DNA of 64,000 nucleotides, taken from assembly GCF_003660445.1 (NCBI RefSeq), contig NZ_QZVQ01000004.1, forward strand, positions 1 to 64,000. Reading direction: 5' to 3'. The notes beneath the pieces are model-generated. The model saw only the letters and a list, made by a program, of their open reading frames with translations. It was not told the origin of the DNA and did not search any database. Of the stretch, positions 35,472 through 43,774 are shown in pieces (within the stretch, counting starts at the first letter, position 1; each line of letters begins with the position of its first letter). This DNA comes from Croceibacterium ferulae. GTDB taxonomy: Bacteria > Pseudomonadota > Alphaproteobacteria > Sphingomonadales > Sphingomonadaceae. The translations under genes were made by a program, and so were the position numbers.

Positions 35472-36008
35472 ATGGGTCGGGAATATATGTCAGAGTCTGA
35501 CATACGGGAGCAATTGGCCTCCCTGACAGCCAAGCAGCGGAACGTGCTGGATCTGCTGATCGCGCACAAGACCTCTAAGGAGATCGCGCGCGAACTCGGT
35601 ATTTCCCCGCATACGGTTGATCAGCGTATCCAGTTCGCCAAGGGCAAGCTGGGCGTGGACAGCCGGGGGGAGGTCGCGCAGGCCTATCGCCTGCTGCTGG
35701 ATGCCGTGGCCCGGACCCATGGTGAACCATCCGAACCATTGGCATATGAAGAAACCCGTATCGCCGCCCCGTTGCCGCCGGTGGATATCGACGGGGCGAA
35801 CGACGCGGCCCAACCGCCGGTTTCCGCCCCTCCTCCGGAAAGGGCTGTTGCCGAAGATTACCGCGTCGCTCCGGATCTGTTTGAAGGGCGCAACGGTACG
35901 GTGATGCGGCTGGGTGCGATCGCGGTTCTCGCGGTCCTGCTCGTCTTCGTCGCACTCGGCTCGGTCATGATGTTCGACCAATTGTCGCGCACTCTGGTCG
36001 CCGGCTGA
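35472..36008 (+). CDS. membrane-anchored LuxR-type HTH regulator
   Basis: 178 residues. The N-terminal LuxR/FixJ HTH (LTAKQRNVLDLLIAHKTSKE, SPHTVDQRI; about 18-75) is followed by a Pro-rich linker and one C-terminal membrane helix (about 147-168, AIAVLAVLLVFVALGSVMMF) with only about ten residues beyond. No receiver or ligand domain is present. ATG 35472 follows GGAAGGGGACATA, a usable ribosome-binding site; ATG 35487 is an alternative. A DNA-binding domain tethered to the membrane suggests control by release or membrane state, which is inference. Confidence 0.82.
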   Translation: MGREYMSESDIREQLASLTAKQRNVLDLLIAHKTSKEIARELGISPHTVDQRIQFAKGKLGVDSRGEVAQAYRLLLDAVARTHGEPSEPLAYEETRIAAPLPPVDIDGANDAAQPPVSAPPPERAVAEDYRVAPDLFEGRNGTVMRLGAIAVLAVLLVFVALGSVMMFDQLSRTLVAG

Positions 36009-36123
36009 TGCCCCCCTTCGCTTCCGATCCGGCGATGAATGCCCGCGCAATCGCACGGCCGGGCTTTCGGGGGGTTTACCATGTCACGGGTCCTTGCAGG
36101 CATCACGGCAATGCGGGTGGAAT

Positions 36124-36585
36124 ATGCACCCGGTAACGCTGCTTGTTTCCAGCATGGCGCTGATGATCTATTTCCTTGCCGTCTGGCGGGGCGGCGCGCC
36201 GGAACGCATCGTTGGCGGGCTGCTGCTGCTGGTGTTCGTGACGGACGAGATCCATTCCAACCTGGCCGGGCGGGTCACGTTCAACAAGTTCGAGACATTC
36301 CTGTTCCTTACCGACTTCACGCAGCTGGTGGTGTTCACCTGGCTGTCGATCCGGGCCAACCGGCTCTGGCCGCTGGTCCCGGCCGCCCTGAAGCTGGTCG
36401 CGGTGATCGGGCACATGTCCGCGCTGCTGCTGCCCTTCGGCCGCGCAAAGGCGTACTGGACCATGGTGGAGGTGCCCGCATACTTCACGATCGTGGCTCT
36501 GGCCGTCGGGCTGGTGGCGCACTGGCGCCGGCAGCGTCGCATCGGCCCCTATCCCGACTGGCGGCCCGACCCGGCGCTTCGCTGA
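36124..36585 (+). CDS. small integral membrane protein of unknown function
   Basis: 153 residues with four or five hydrophobic helices (starting LLVSSMALMIYFLAV, then VGGLLLLVFVTDE, LVVFTWLSIRAN, LKLVAVIGHMSALLLPF, YFTIVALAVGLVA) and a basic soluble tail. No catalytic motif is recognised. ATG 36124 is used; a TTG ten codons earlier is in frame. A winged-helix regulator starts 28 nt downstream, so the two probably form a unit. Confidence 0.65.
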   Translation: MHPVTLLVSSMALMIYFLAVWRGGAPERIVGGLLLLVFVTDEIHSNLAGRVTFNKFETFLFLTDFTQLVVFTWLSIRANRLWPLVPAALKLVAVIGHMSALLLPFGRAKAYWTMVEVPAYFTIVALAVGLVAHWRRQRRIGPYPDWRPDPALR

Positions 36586-36613
36586 TCCCCACCATCCTGG
36601 CGGGAGCGGCGGC

Positions 36614-37165
36614 ATGAGCGTGCAGCTGCCCGTCACCCCGGCGCCGGACCAGGCCGCCACCGCCGCCGACATGGCCGCGCTCACCCGCCAGCTCAGGATG
36701 CTCGGCAATCAGGCCATGCGCCTCGCGGCCGATGTGGCGCTGCGCGACGCGGCGGAGGCAGACCGGCCCGCCTTTGACGCCTACAGCCAGGACAGCGACA
36801 TGTGGCTGGTGGTGGCGCAGGACATCTACCGCGAACGCCAGCGCCGGCGTGAATTCTTCAACGGCGACCTGTTCGGCGAACCGGCCTGGGACATGCTGCT
36901 GGACCTGTATATCTGCGACCGGCAGGGCAAGCGCGTGTCCGTCACCGCGGCCTGCCTCGGCGCCGGCGTGCCCGAAACCACCGCCTTGCGCTGGCTGAAG
37001 CAGCTGGAAAAGAACGGCCTGCTGCTGCGCGAGGCGGATCGCCGCGACGCCCGCCGCAGCTTCGTGCGCCTGTCCGAACTCGGCTATGCCAAGATGACTG
37101 CCTACCTGCAGGCCAACCGGCCGGCCGCCACCAGGTCCCCCACGCCTGTGTTCCTCGCCGCCTGA
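36614..37165 (+). CDS. winged-helix DNA-binding protein (MarR-like)
   Basis: 183 residues. The central and C-terminal part (about 95-165) is a winged helix with the pattern KRVSVTAACLGAGVPETTALRWLKQLEKNGLLLRE followed by a wing (DARRSFVRLSELGYAKMTAYL), shown here only by its ends in residues 104-170. The N-terminal 90 residues are helical and may dimerise. It is similar in plan to MarR regulators but divergent. It follows the unknown membrane protein by 28 nt, a possible regulator/target pair. Confidence 0.75.
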   Translation: MSVQLPVTPAPDQAATAADMAALTRQLRMLGNQAMRLAADVALRDAAEADRPAFDAYSQDSDMWLVVAQDIYRERQRRREFFNGDLFGEPAWDMLLDLYICDRQGKRVSVTAACLGAGVPETTALRWLKQLEKNGLLLREADRRDARRSFVRLSELGYAKMTAYLQANRPAATRSPTPVFLAA

Positions 37166-37279
37166 CGGCGCACAAAAGCCTCCATGCTGTTTACAAGCTC
37201 CGGCGGCGCGCAGATACAGGCGGCGAAGCTGGGCGGATCGCCACCGTTGCGATCGCCGGCAAAGGGGGATCTTGCCTGT

Positions 37280-38437
37280 ATGCATCGCATCGCATTGACT
37301 GTCGCGACCATGTGCCTCGCCCATGCAGGGCTGGCTGCGACCGCGCACGGGCAGGAGGCAATTACCGACATCGCGGGGGAGCCTTCCGCCGGTCAGGTGA
37401 TCCAGGGTGCGTTCGCGCCAGAGGATGGCGCGCGCGAATACTGGCTCACCCTGTCGCCCGGGCAGGGGGTGGAGGTGACGGCCTTGCCGCTGTCCGGCGC
37501 GGACCCGGTGCTGACCGTGTATGACGATGCCGGGCAGGAAATCGCGTCCAACGACGATTACGGCAACGGGCTCGCCGCCCGCGTGCCGCTCCATTCGGTG
37601 GAAGGGCAGCGGGTGCGCGTGGTCGTCAGCCAGCTGGGCGACAGCGTCGAAGAATTGGGCGATGCCCCGCATTTTACGCTGATCGTCACGCCCAGCGACT
37701 GGCAGCCGGCCGAGCCGCAGACCGTCACCGCCCTGCCATACGAGCATGAGGGCGAACTGCGCAGCAGCGGGGAACAGGCCTACATCTTCACGGCGCAGCA
37801 GGGCGACACATTCGACATTACCGCCACTGCCGGCGATTCGGGGCTGGACCCCTATCTGCGCATCATGCCCGTAACGTCCGGCCAGACACCCACGACTCAT
37901 GATGGGGAGACGCTTGCCGAGGATGACGACAGCGCCGGCAATCTGGGCGCGCAGCTGGTGTTCACGGCCCCTGCCGGCGGCAGCTATGCCGCCATCGTCA
38001 GCGCGGTGGGTTCGGCCGGTGGTGCCTACACCTTCGCCGCGGACCGGATCGAGCAGCCGGAACCGATCGCGATCGGCCTGGACCAGCCTGTGCAGGGGTT
38101 CATCACCAGCATCGCCGCGCCGCCGGTCTACCGCCTGGATGAGCGGGCGATCGCCAGCTTGGTGCGGCAGCCCGGCACGCTGCGCATCACGATGAACGCG
38201 TTGGGGGAAGGGGAGGACGCGCTGGACCCCTACCTGAAGCTCGGGCTGGATTCGCCGTTCGGCCAGTCGGAGATCATGTGCGACGATGATGGCGGCGACG
38301 ATCTGAATGCGCTGCTGACGCTGCCGGTCCAGCGGCACGATGATCTTGCCCGCTGGCTGCGCGACCTGCGGATCACCACCACCACCATCATGGGCCTGGA
38401 TGCGCCGGGCGGCTTCGAGCTGACGATCAGCCGATAG
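37280..38437 (+). CDS. secreted protein with pre-peptidase C-terminal (PPC)-like domains
   Basis: 385 residues with a signal peptide (about 1-24, ending AATAHG). The rest is three repeats of a beta-sandwich of PPC type, each with a Y/F-x-F/L strand and an Asp-rich turn: SGADPVLTVYDDAGQEIASN, SGLDPYLRIMP and EDALDPYLKLGLDSP. PPC domains usually sit beside a secreted protease, but no catalytic domain is present here. Calcium binding by the Asp-rich loops is possible. ATG 37280 precedes the signal peptide. Confidence 0.75.
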   Translation: MHRIALTVATMCLAHAGLAATAHGQEAITDIAGEPSAGQVIQGAFAPEDGAREYWLTLSPGQGVEVTALPLSGADPVLTVYDDAGQEIASNDDYGNGLAARVPLHSVEGQRVRVVVSQLGDSVEELGDAPHFTLIVTPSDWQPAEPQTVTALPYEHEGELRSSGEQAYIFTAQQGDTFDITATAGDSGLDPYLRIMPVTSGQTPTTHDGETLAEDDDSAGNLGAQLVFTAPAGGSYAAIVSAVGSAGGAYTFAADRIEQPEPIAIGLDQPVQGFITSIAAPPVYRLDERAIASLVRQPGTLRITMNALGEGEDALDPYLKLGLDSPFGQSEIMCDDDGGDDLNALLTLPVQRHDDLARWLRDLRITTTTIMGLDAPGGFELTISR

Positions 38438-38456
38438 GGTCGGTCCGGACCGGCTC

Positions 38457-39308
38457 CTATGCCCGGCTGCGTTTCAGGCCGGGCGCGTGATCCAGGAAGT
38501 TGGTTATCTCGGTCCGGCGGCGCCGCTCTTCCGCCACTTCGCGGTCGACCCCCAGCTTCCAGCGCAGCGGCCGGCTGTCGGGATCGTGGTGCAGGCCGTC
38601 CAGCGCGTGGGCGATCGTGGAGACGTCAGCCTCGCTGCCCGCCAGCCCTGCTTCGACCAGATCGGCCGCCTGGGACTGCAGCGCCGTGGCGACTTCCGCC
38701 AGCGCCAGTTCGGGGTGATATTGCACGCCCCAGAAGACCCCGCGATCGTGCCGGATCTCGGCCGCCTGTATGGTGGTCGCCGCATTCCCCGCCAGCAGGG
38801 TGGCGCCGGGGGGCAGTTCCTCCACCTCGTCGCCATGCAGGCCGATCGCATCCCAGCATGCCGGCCGCCCCGCCAGCAGGGGATGGCCGCGTCCCGCCTC
38901 CGTTGCGCTGATCCCGCGGACGATGCCCGCTTCCATCCGCCCCGGCATGCGCCGCACCCGTCCGCCCGCCGCCGCGGTGGCGACCTGCAGCCCGGCGCAG
39001 GATCCGAAGGATGGCGTGCCCGATGCGAACACCGCGCGCATGAAGTCCAGCTGCCGGCGCACCGCCGGCCCGTCCTCATAGACATGCATGGGGGATCCGG
39101 TCAGCAGCACGGCATCGAAGGTGGCCAGCTGGTCCGGTGACAGTTGCGGGGCATCTTCGTCGGCGGCGGCGATCAGGCTGCATTGTGCGTCGGGCCGCAT
39201 CTGCTTCAGGGTGGCGACATAGGTTTCGCCCGAACTCTTGCCTGCCCGGGCGCGGCGCTGCTCGCGCTGGTCCGGCAGTTCGCTTTCGGCAATCAGGTAA
39301 CGCGGCAC
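38457..39308 (-). CDS. class I glutamine amidotransferase
   Basis: About 283 residues of the GMP-synthase-like amidotransferase fold. LTGSPMHVYEDGP, the nucleophile elbow FGSCAGLQVA and the His in WGVQYHPELAL make up the catalytic core. A C-terminal extension of about 60 residues follows. No ATG lies near the N-terminus; the frame is open far upstream through non-homologous DNA, so I assign the GTG at 39308, which has AAAGGG seven bases before it and is followed by PRYLIAESELP. The acceptor substrate is unknown. Confidence 0.85.
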   Translation of the reverse strand: MPRYLIAESELPDQREQRRARAGKSSGETYVATLKQMRPDAQCSLIAAADEDAPQLSPDQLATFDAVLLTGSPMHVYEDGPAVRRQLDFMRAVFASGTPSFGSCAGLQVATAAAGGRVRRMPGRMEAGIVRGISATEAGRGHPLLAGRPACWDAIGLHGDEVEELPPGATLLAGNAATTIQAAEIRHDRGVFWGVQYHPELALAEVATALQSQAADLVEAGLAGSEADVSTIAHALDGLHHDPDSRPLRWKLGVDREVAEERRRRTEITNFLDHAPGLKRSRA

Positions 39309-39426
39309 GGTGGACCCTTTTCGGTTTTCCTCCCAACCGTCCGCCTGCGGATATGTGCCGTTCTTAGCATATGTGTCACAATGGCGGCCTAGGCGCTCGG
39401 TCCGTAATGGCTGGAACGATGCACGC

Positions 39427-41058
39427 ATGACCTTCACGATCGATCGTCGCCGGCTGGTGCTGGGCGCAGGCGCGGGCCTGGCGGCGCTGACGCTGCCCGG
39501 CGGCGTGTCGCTGGCACAAGGGCTGCTGGCCGCGCGCGGCTTCACCCATGGCCTCGCCAGCGGGGAGCCGGCGGCCGACAGCATGCTGCTGTGGACCCGC
39601 TTCGTGCCGGGCGGGAACGCCGATGCCGTGCGGCTGACCGCCGAGATGGCCACCGACGCCGCCTTCGCGAAGGTCGTTGCCGGCGGCAGCGTGCAGACGG
39701 GCGGCTGGCGTGACTGGACGGCGAAGCTGACCGTCACCGGGCTGCGGCCGGGCACGACCTACTACTACCGCTTCATCGCGCCCGACGGCACGATCTCCGC
39801 CACCGGGCGCACCCGGACCCTGCCGGTCGGGCCGGTGTCCCGCTTCGGGCTGGGGGTGTTCTCCTGCTCCAACCTGCCGGTGGGGCACTTCAACGCCTAT
39901 GGCCATGCCGCATTGCGGGGCGACATGGATCTGTGGCTGCACCTGGGCGACTACATCTACGAATCCGGCCGCCCGCAGCCCGATGCGGCGAACGTGCTGG
40001 CGGCGCGGGTGCTGGCGCTGGAACCGGCGCACGAGATCCTGGCGCTGGCCGATTACCGCATGCGCCTCGCCTGCTACCGCGCCGATCCGGACCTGCAGCG
40101 CCTGCACCAGCTCGCGCCCATGATCGCGCAATGGGACGATCACGAATCCGCCAATGACAGCTGGGAAGGCGGCGCCGGCCAGCACCAGCCGGATGAAGGC
40201 GAGTGGAGCGCGCGCAAGGCGGCCGCGATGCAGGCCTATCGCGAATGGATGCCGGTGTCGGACGAACCGTGGAAGACATACGCGATCGGCGATCTGGCCA
40301 CGCTCTACCGCACGGAAAGCCGCCTGCTCGGCCGAACGCGGCAGATCGACATGGCGCCCGCGCTGGCCGCCGGCGATCCGGCCGCGCTCGCCGCCTTCCG
40401 CGATGGCCCGTGGCAGGACCCCGCCGCCACCATGCTGGGCTTCGCGCAGGAGGCGTGGCTGGCGGACGCGCTGGCCCGCAATGCGCGCAGCACCGCCTGG
40501 CAGCTCGTCGGCATGGGCACGATCACCGGCCGCACCAGCCCGCCGCCGCAGATCGTCGACTGGCTACGACCCGACACTGCCGGGCCGCGCGTCGCCTTCT
40601 GGCGCGACGCGATCCGCGCCGGGCGGGCCGGCATCCCGATGTGGATGGACCGGTGGGACGGCTACCCCGCCGCCCGGGCTCGCATGCTGGCGGCGGCGCA
40701 GGCGGCCGATGCCGACCTCGTCATGCTGGCGGGCGACAGCCACAATGCCTGGGCGTTTCAGCTGGCGCATGACGGGCGGCCGGCAGGCGTGGAGTTCGCC
40801 GGGCAGGCGGTCAGTTCCAACGGGGTGGAGACGGGTCTAGCGGTCGATCCGGCCATTGTGGCCCGCGGCTTCGTGGCGGCGAATGCGGAGCTGCGCTGGT
40901 GCGACACCAGCCGCCGCGGTTACATGATGATCGACCTGACGCCGCAGCGGGTGACGGGCGAGTGGCAGTTCCTGAACACGGTGGCGGAACGCGACCTCAC
41001 GCTCGCCGGCACGCACCGGATGAGCGTGGAGCGCGGCCGCCGGATCTTCGCGACCTAG
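39427..41058 (+). CDS. phoD: secreted PhoD-type alkaline phosphatase
   Basis: 543 residues. A twin-arginine signal (IDRRRLVLGAGAGLAALTLPG) is followed by a PhoD N-terminal beta domain (FTHGLASGEPAADSMLLWTRF) and the metallophosphatase domain with GVFSCSNLP, LWLHLGDYIYE, IAQWDDHESANDSW and LAGDSHNAWAF. It releases phosphate from mono- or diesters in the periplasm, using calcium and iron in known members. Start ATG 39427 begins right before the signal. Its stop overlaps that of the convergent small gene at 41055. Confidence 0.94.
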   Translation: MTFTIDRRRLVLGAGAGLAALTLPGGVSLAQGLLAARGFTHGLASGEPAADSMLLWTRFVPGGNADAVRLTAEMATDAAFAKVVAGGSVQTGGWRDWTAKLTVTGLRPGTTYYYRFIAPDGTISATGRTRTLPVGPVSRFGLGVFSCSNLPVGHFNAYGHAALRGDMDLWLHLGDYIYESGRPQPDAANVLAARVLALEPAHEILALADYRMRLACYRADPDLQRLHQLAPMIAQWDDHESANDSWEGGAGQHQPDEGEWSARKAAAMQAYREWMPVSDEPWKTYAIGDLATLYRTESRLLGRTRQIDMAPALAAGDPAALAAFRDGPWQDPAATMLGFAQEAWLADALARNARSTAWQLVGMGTITGRTSPPPQIVDWLRPDTAGPRVAFWRDAIRAGRAGIPMWMDRWDGYPAARARMLAAAQAADADLVMLAGDSHNAWAFQLAHDGRPAGVEFAGQAVSSNGVETGLAVDPAIVARGFVAANAELRWCDTSRRGYMMIDLTPQRVTGEWQFLNTVAERDLTLAGTHRMSVERGRRIFAT

Positions 41059-41234
41059 GCAGGCCGTGGCCGCGGGATGCGCTTGCCCTTGGTGCGGCTC
41101 GTCAGGTGGATCAGCCGGCATCGGTCGCAGCGATAGGTGCGCAGCGGCAGGCCAAAGCGCGCGATCGCCGCCAGCGCCTCCTCCTCGGCCCGGAAGGCCA
41201 GCTTCCGGCGGCAGATGCCCAGCCTAGTGCGCAC
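41055..41234 (-). CDS. 59-residue zinc-ribbon-like protein of unknown function
   Basis: A small basic protein containing AFRAEEEALAAI and a C-terminal YRCDRCRLIHLTSRTKGKR. The pair CDRC plus downstream His and basic tail suggests half of a zinc ribbon or a nucleic-acid-binding knuckle, with a further Cys near the N-terminus (GIC). The start is GTG 41234, preceded by GGAGGAG at good spacing inside the end of the upstream gene, which it overlaps by 11 nt. No named family recognised. Coupled to the 115-residue gene upstream. Confidence 0.62.
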   Translation of the reverse strand: MRTRLGICRRKLAFRAEEEALAAIARFGLPLRTYRCDRCRLIHLTSRTKGKRIPRPRPA

Positions 41235-41571
41235 CTGGCTGCTCCTCCAGGCCTTCGAACCAGTCACGATAGGGGGTGTTGCGCGCCATGCGGCGGTTGA
41301 GATCCGGTGCGCCGTCGTCCCACCACACGGGCCCGCGTTCGCCCAGGCCCACCTTGGCAGCATCGACCTCGCGCCGGGCAGCGGCCAGCGCACCCTCGTC
41401 GCCGGCCTTCAGCGCCCGGCCGACCGCCCGCCGCGCATCCATCAGCCGGTTGACGAGCGCCTGGCCCGCATCATCCGCCAGCCGCGGATCCGCCCGCCGC
41501 CACAACCGCCCGCGCACGACAATGTAGCGGCCGTCGGGTGTCACCGGGGGAGAGGCGGGCTGCGTGTCCAT
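41224..41571 (-). CDS. 115-residue hypothetical protein, divergent from the radical SAM gene
   Basis: The N-terminus has PDGRYIVVRGRLWRR, then a helical Ala/Arg-rich centre (VNRLMDARRAVGRALKAGDE) and the tail WWDDGAPDLNRRMARNTPYR. The order of these motifs is that of a conserved but uncharacterised proteobacterial family as far as I remember. No signal or membrane segment. It is divergent from the spore-photoproduct-lyase-family gene with 66 nt between, and upstream of the zinc-ribbon mini-gene with which it overlaps. Confidence 0.7.
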   Translation of the reverse strand: MDTQPASPPVTPDGRYIVVRGRLWRRADPRLADDAGQALVNRLMDARRAVGRALKAGDEGALAAARREVDAAKVGLGERGPVWWDDGAPDLNRRMARNTPYRDWFEGLEEQPGAH

Positions 41572-41637
41572 CCTCCGCCGACGATCGTGGGCAGGCGCCG
41601 TTCCCGTCCGCGGCAACCATGCCCATATGGGGCCACG

Positions 41638-42702
41638 ATGGCGCTCCCCCGCACCCTGATCGAGCCGCGGCTCATCTACCTGGAACCCGCGATCCGCGAC
41701 CATGCCCGCGGCCGAGAGGTGCTGGCCCGCTTCCCGCAGGCCGAGCTGGTGGAGGTCGCCAGCCATTGGCAGATCCCGCAGCTCGCCGACCCGGCCCTTG
41801 CGGAGGACTGGCTGCGGGTGAAGCGCGAGATCCTGGTGCTCGGCGTCAAGAAGGGGCTCGCCATGCGCCCCAACGGCCGCTCCGCCGATTTCATCGCCCC
41901 GTCCTCGTCCAACGGCTGCGCCATGGCCTGCGCCTATTGCTATGTCGGCCGGCGCAAGGGCTACGCCAATCCGATCAGCATCTTCGTCAATATTGACGCG
42001 ATCACCCGCGCCATCGCCCGCCACGCCGCCAGACTCGGCCCCAAGCCGGAGCCAAACTCGATCGATCCGGTCGACTGGGTCTACGACCTTGGCGAGAATG
42101 GCGACCTGTCGATGGATGCCGCGCTGTCCGACAATGTCCGCGACCTGGTCGCCGCGTTCCGCACGATGCCGCACGCCAAAGGCTCCTTCGCCACCAAATA
42201 CGTCAATCGCGACCTGCTCGGCTACGATCCGCAAGGGCGCACCCGCATCCGCTTCTCGCTGATGCCGGAGACCATCGCCAGGGTGGTCGACGTGCGGACC
42301 TCTCCGATGGCGGAGCGGATCGGCGCCATCAACGACTTCGTGGAGGCGGGGTACGAGGTCCACGTCAACTTCTCGCCCGTCATCGTGCACGAACAGTGGG
42401 AGGCGGAATGGCGCGCCCTGTTCGCCGAGCTGGACAGCCAGCTGTCCCCCCGCGCCAGGGCGCAGCTCAAATGCGAGGTGATCTTCCTGACCCACAATGC
42501 AGGGCTGCACGACCTCAACCTGCAATGGCACCCCCGCGCGGAGGAGTGGCTGTGGCGGCCCGACATCCAGGAACGCAAATGGAGCCAGTCCGGCATGCAG
42601 AACCTGCGCTACAAGGCGGCCTGGAAGCGCCAGTGGCTGGACCGGTTCCTCGGCTGGCTGGCGGAAACAATGCCGTACTGCGAGGTCCGCTACGCCTTCT
42701 GA
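41638..42702 (+). CDS. radical SAM protein of the spore photoproduct lyase family
   Basis: 354 residues. The radical SAM cluster motif CX3CX2C is present at Cys94, Cys98 and Cys101 (SNGCAMACAYCYVGRRKGY). The body (NPISIFVN, VYDLGENGDLSMDAAL, KGSFATKYVN, RIRFSLMPETIARVVDVRTS) matches the non-Firmicutes clade related to SplB. Classical SplB repairs the thymine dimer of UV-irradiated spores; whether this clade acts on DNA is not established. ATG 41638 is chosen as the first start before homology. The 3' end overlaps the convergent 317-residue gene by 13 nt. Confidence 0.88.
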   Translation: MALPRTLIEPRLIYLEPAIRDHARGREVLARFPQAELVEVASHWQIPQLADPALAEDWLRVKREILVLGVKKGLAMRPNGRSADFIAPSSSNGCAMACAYCYVGRRKGYANPISIFVNIDAITRAIARHAARLGPKPEPNSIDPVDWVYDLGENGDLSMDAALSDNVRDLVAAFRTMPHAKGSFATKYVNRDLLGYDPQGRTRIRFSLMPETIARVVDVRTSPMAERIGAINDFVEAGYEVHVNFSPVIVHEQWEAEWRALFAELDSQLSPRARAQLKCEVIFLTHNAGLHDLNLQWHPRAEEWLWRPDIQERKWSQSGMQNLRYKAAWKRQWLDRFLGWLAETMPYCEVRYAF

Positions 42703-43643
42703 GCATTCGGCTGTTCGAGGTCCGCCGGCACCGGCCCGGGCGCATCGGCCTCCTCCGCCATCATCTGCTCCAGCCGCTCCAGCTCGAACCCGGTGAACCG
42801 GCGCAGGTCCACGCTTCCGGGCTGCTCCAGCAGCAGGCGGTGCCAGGCACGCAGCTCTGCCTCTGCCGCCTCCGGGCGCGTGGCGGCAGGGGCAAGCGCG
42901 GGCACGGCCCCGTCGGGCAGGGCCGGCGCAGCCACCTTGCGTACCTCGCGCAGCGGCGGCAGCTTGGGCGACCGGCCAACGCCGCCATAGCGGTCCGGCC
43001 GGCGGTTGCGCAGCAGGAACATCACCAGCGCCTCGTTGTGGCGCTTCTCGTAACCGATCAGCCTGCCGGCGGACACGACCAGCCGGTTCTCGCCCTGGAT
43101 CGCCCGCTGCACCGCGCTGTCCTCCACCCGCGCGAAACCGCGCTCGGCCGCCTCGTCCCACGCGGCGGCGAAGCCTTCCGCCCCCGGCTTGTGCCGCAGA
43201 TTGTACAACGCTTCGGGGCTCGCCCCGATATGCGCCGCCGCCTGCAGCACCACGCCCGTGGCCGACAGCGCCGCGATGAACTCCCGCTGCCGTTCGGCCG
43301 TGATCGAGTTGCGCCGCGGATGGCTGTGCGGCGCGGGCACGAAATTCAGTAGCGGATCGTCCGCCTCCGGCATCGGGCCGGGATTGGCGACATAGGAGGT
43401 GCGCCGCCCCGACCGGTGCGCGCGGACGAGGTGGTCGCAGGGTTCGGCAGGCACCGCGATCATCCCGTCATCGCTGCATTGCATGATGAAGGGCTGCTCG
43501 GTCGGCGGCGGGCCCTGAGGCGCCTGTTCCTGCGGTGGCGCCTCGTCCTCCGGCAGCCAGTCCCAATGCTCCTCCTCGTTCGCCGATCCGGCGATCGCCG
43601 TACGGATCAGCACCTGCCGCTTGCGTTTCACCTGTTCCGCCAC
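42690..43643 (-). CDS. hypothetical protein with a terminase-small-subunit-like HTH segment
   Basis: 317 residues. The basic N-terminus (KRKRQVLIRT) and an acidic Pro/Gln linker precede a central helical part (ITAERQREFIAALSATGVVL, AAHIGASPEALYNLR; about 140-180) that resembles the HTH of phage terminase small subunits and similar DNA-binding proteins. A helical Ala/Arg/Leu-rich C-terminus follows. The start is GTG 43643 with a strong AGGAGG seven bases upstream; the ATG at 43736 would add 31 low-quality residues. Function unknown, and I see no other phage gene nearby. Confidence 0.68.
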   Translation of the reverse strand: MAEQVKRKRQVLIRTAIAGSANEEEHWDWLPEDEAPPQEQAPQGPPPTEQPFIMQCSDDGMIAVPAEPCDHLVRAHRSGRRTSYVANPGPMPEADDPLLNFVPAPHSHPRRNSITAERQREFIAALSATGVVLQAAAHIGASPEALYNLRHKPGAEGFAAAWDEAAERGFARVEDSAVQRAIQGENRLVVSAGRLIGYEKRHNEALVMFLLRNRRPDRYGGVGRSPKLPPLREVRKVAAPALPDGAVPALAPAATRPEAAEAELRAWHRLLLEQPGSVDLRRFTGFELERLEQMMAEEADAPGPVPADLEQPNAQKA

Positions 43644-43756
43644 TGCTCTGCCTCCTGCCCTGGGTCGCGGGGCGGTGGCACAGGCGGGGGGCTGTAGGAA
43701 AATGGTTTGGACCGCTGGGCCTGTCGCCGCCACCAAGGTCTGGGATGCCGAAATAA

Positions 43757-43772
43757 ATCCGTTATGCCGGAT
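43757..43772. promoter_or_regulatory. candidate ArsR operator
   Basis: Inverted repeat ATCCG-N6-CGGAT ending two bases before the arsR ATG, in an AT-rich stretch (AAATAA just upstream could be part of a -10 box). The position would let ArsR block its own operon. No Shine-Dalgarno is visible between it and the ATG, so the message may be leaderless or weakly translated. Confidence 0.55.
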
Positions 43773-43774
43773 AT

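Noticed and set aside
39351-39375. Direct repeat ATATGTG twice, 18 bp apart, upstream of phoD
   Set aside because: Resembles a Pho-box-like spacing only loosely; 7-nt repeats in AT-richer intergenic DNA are too weak to call.
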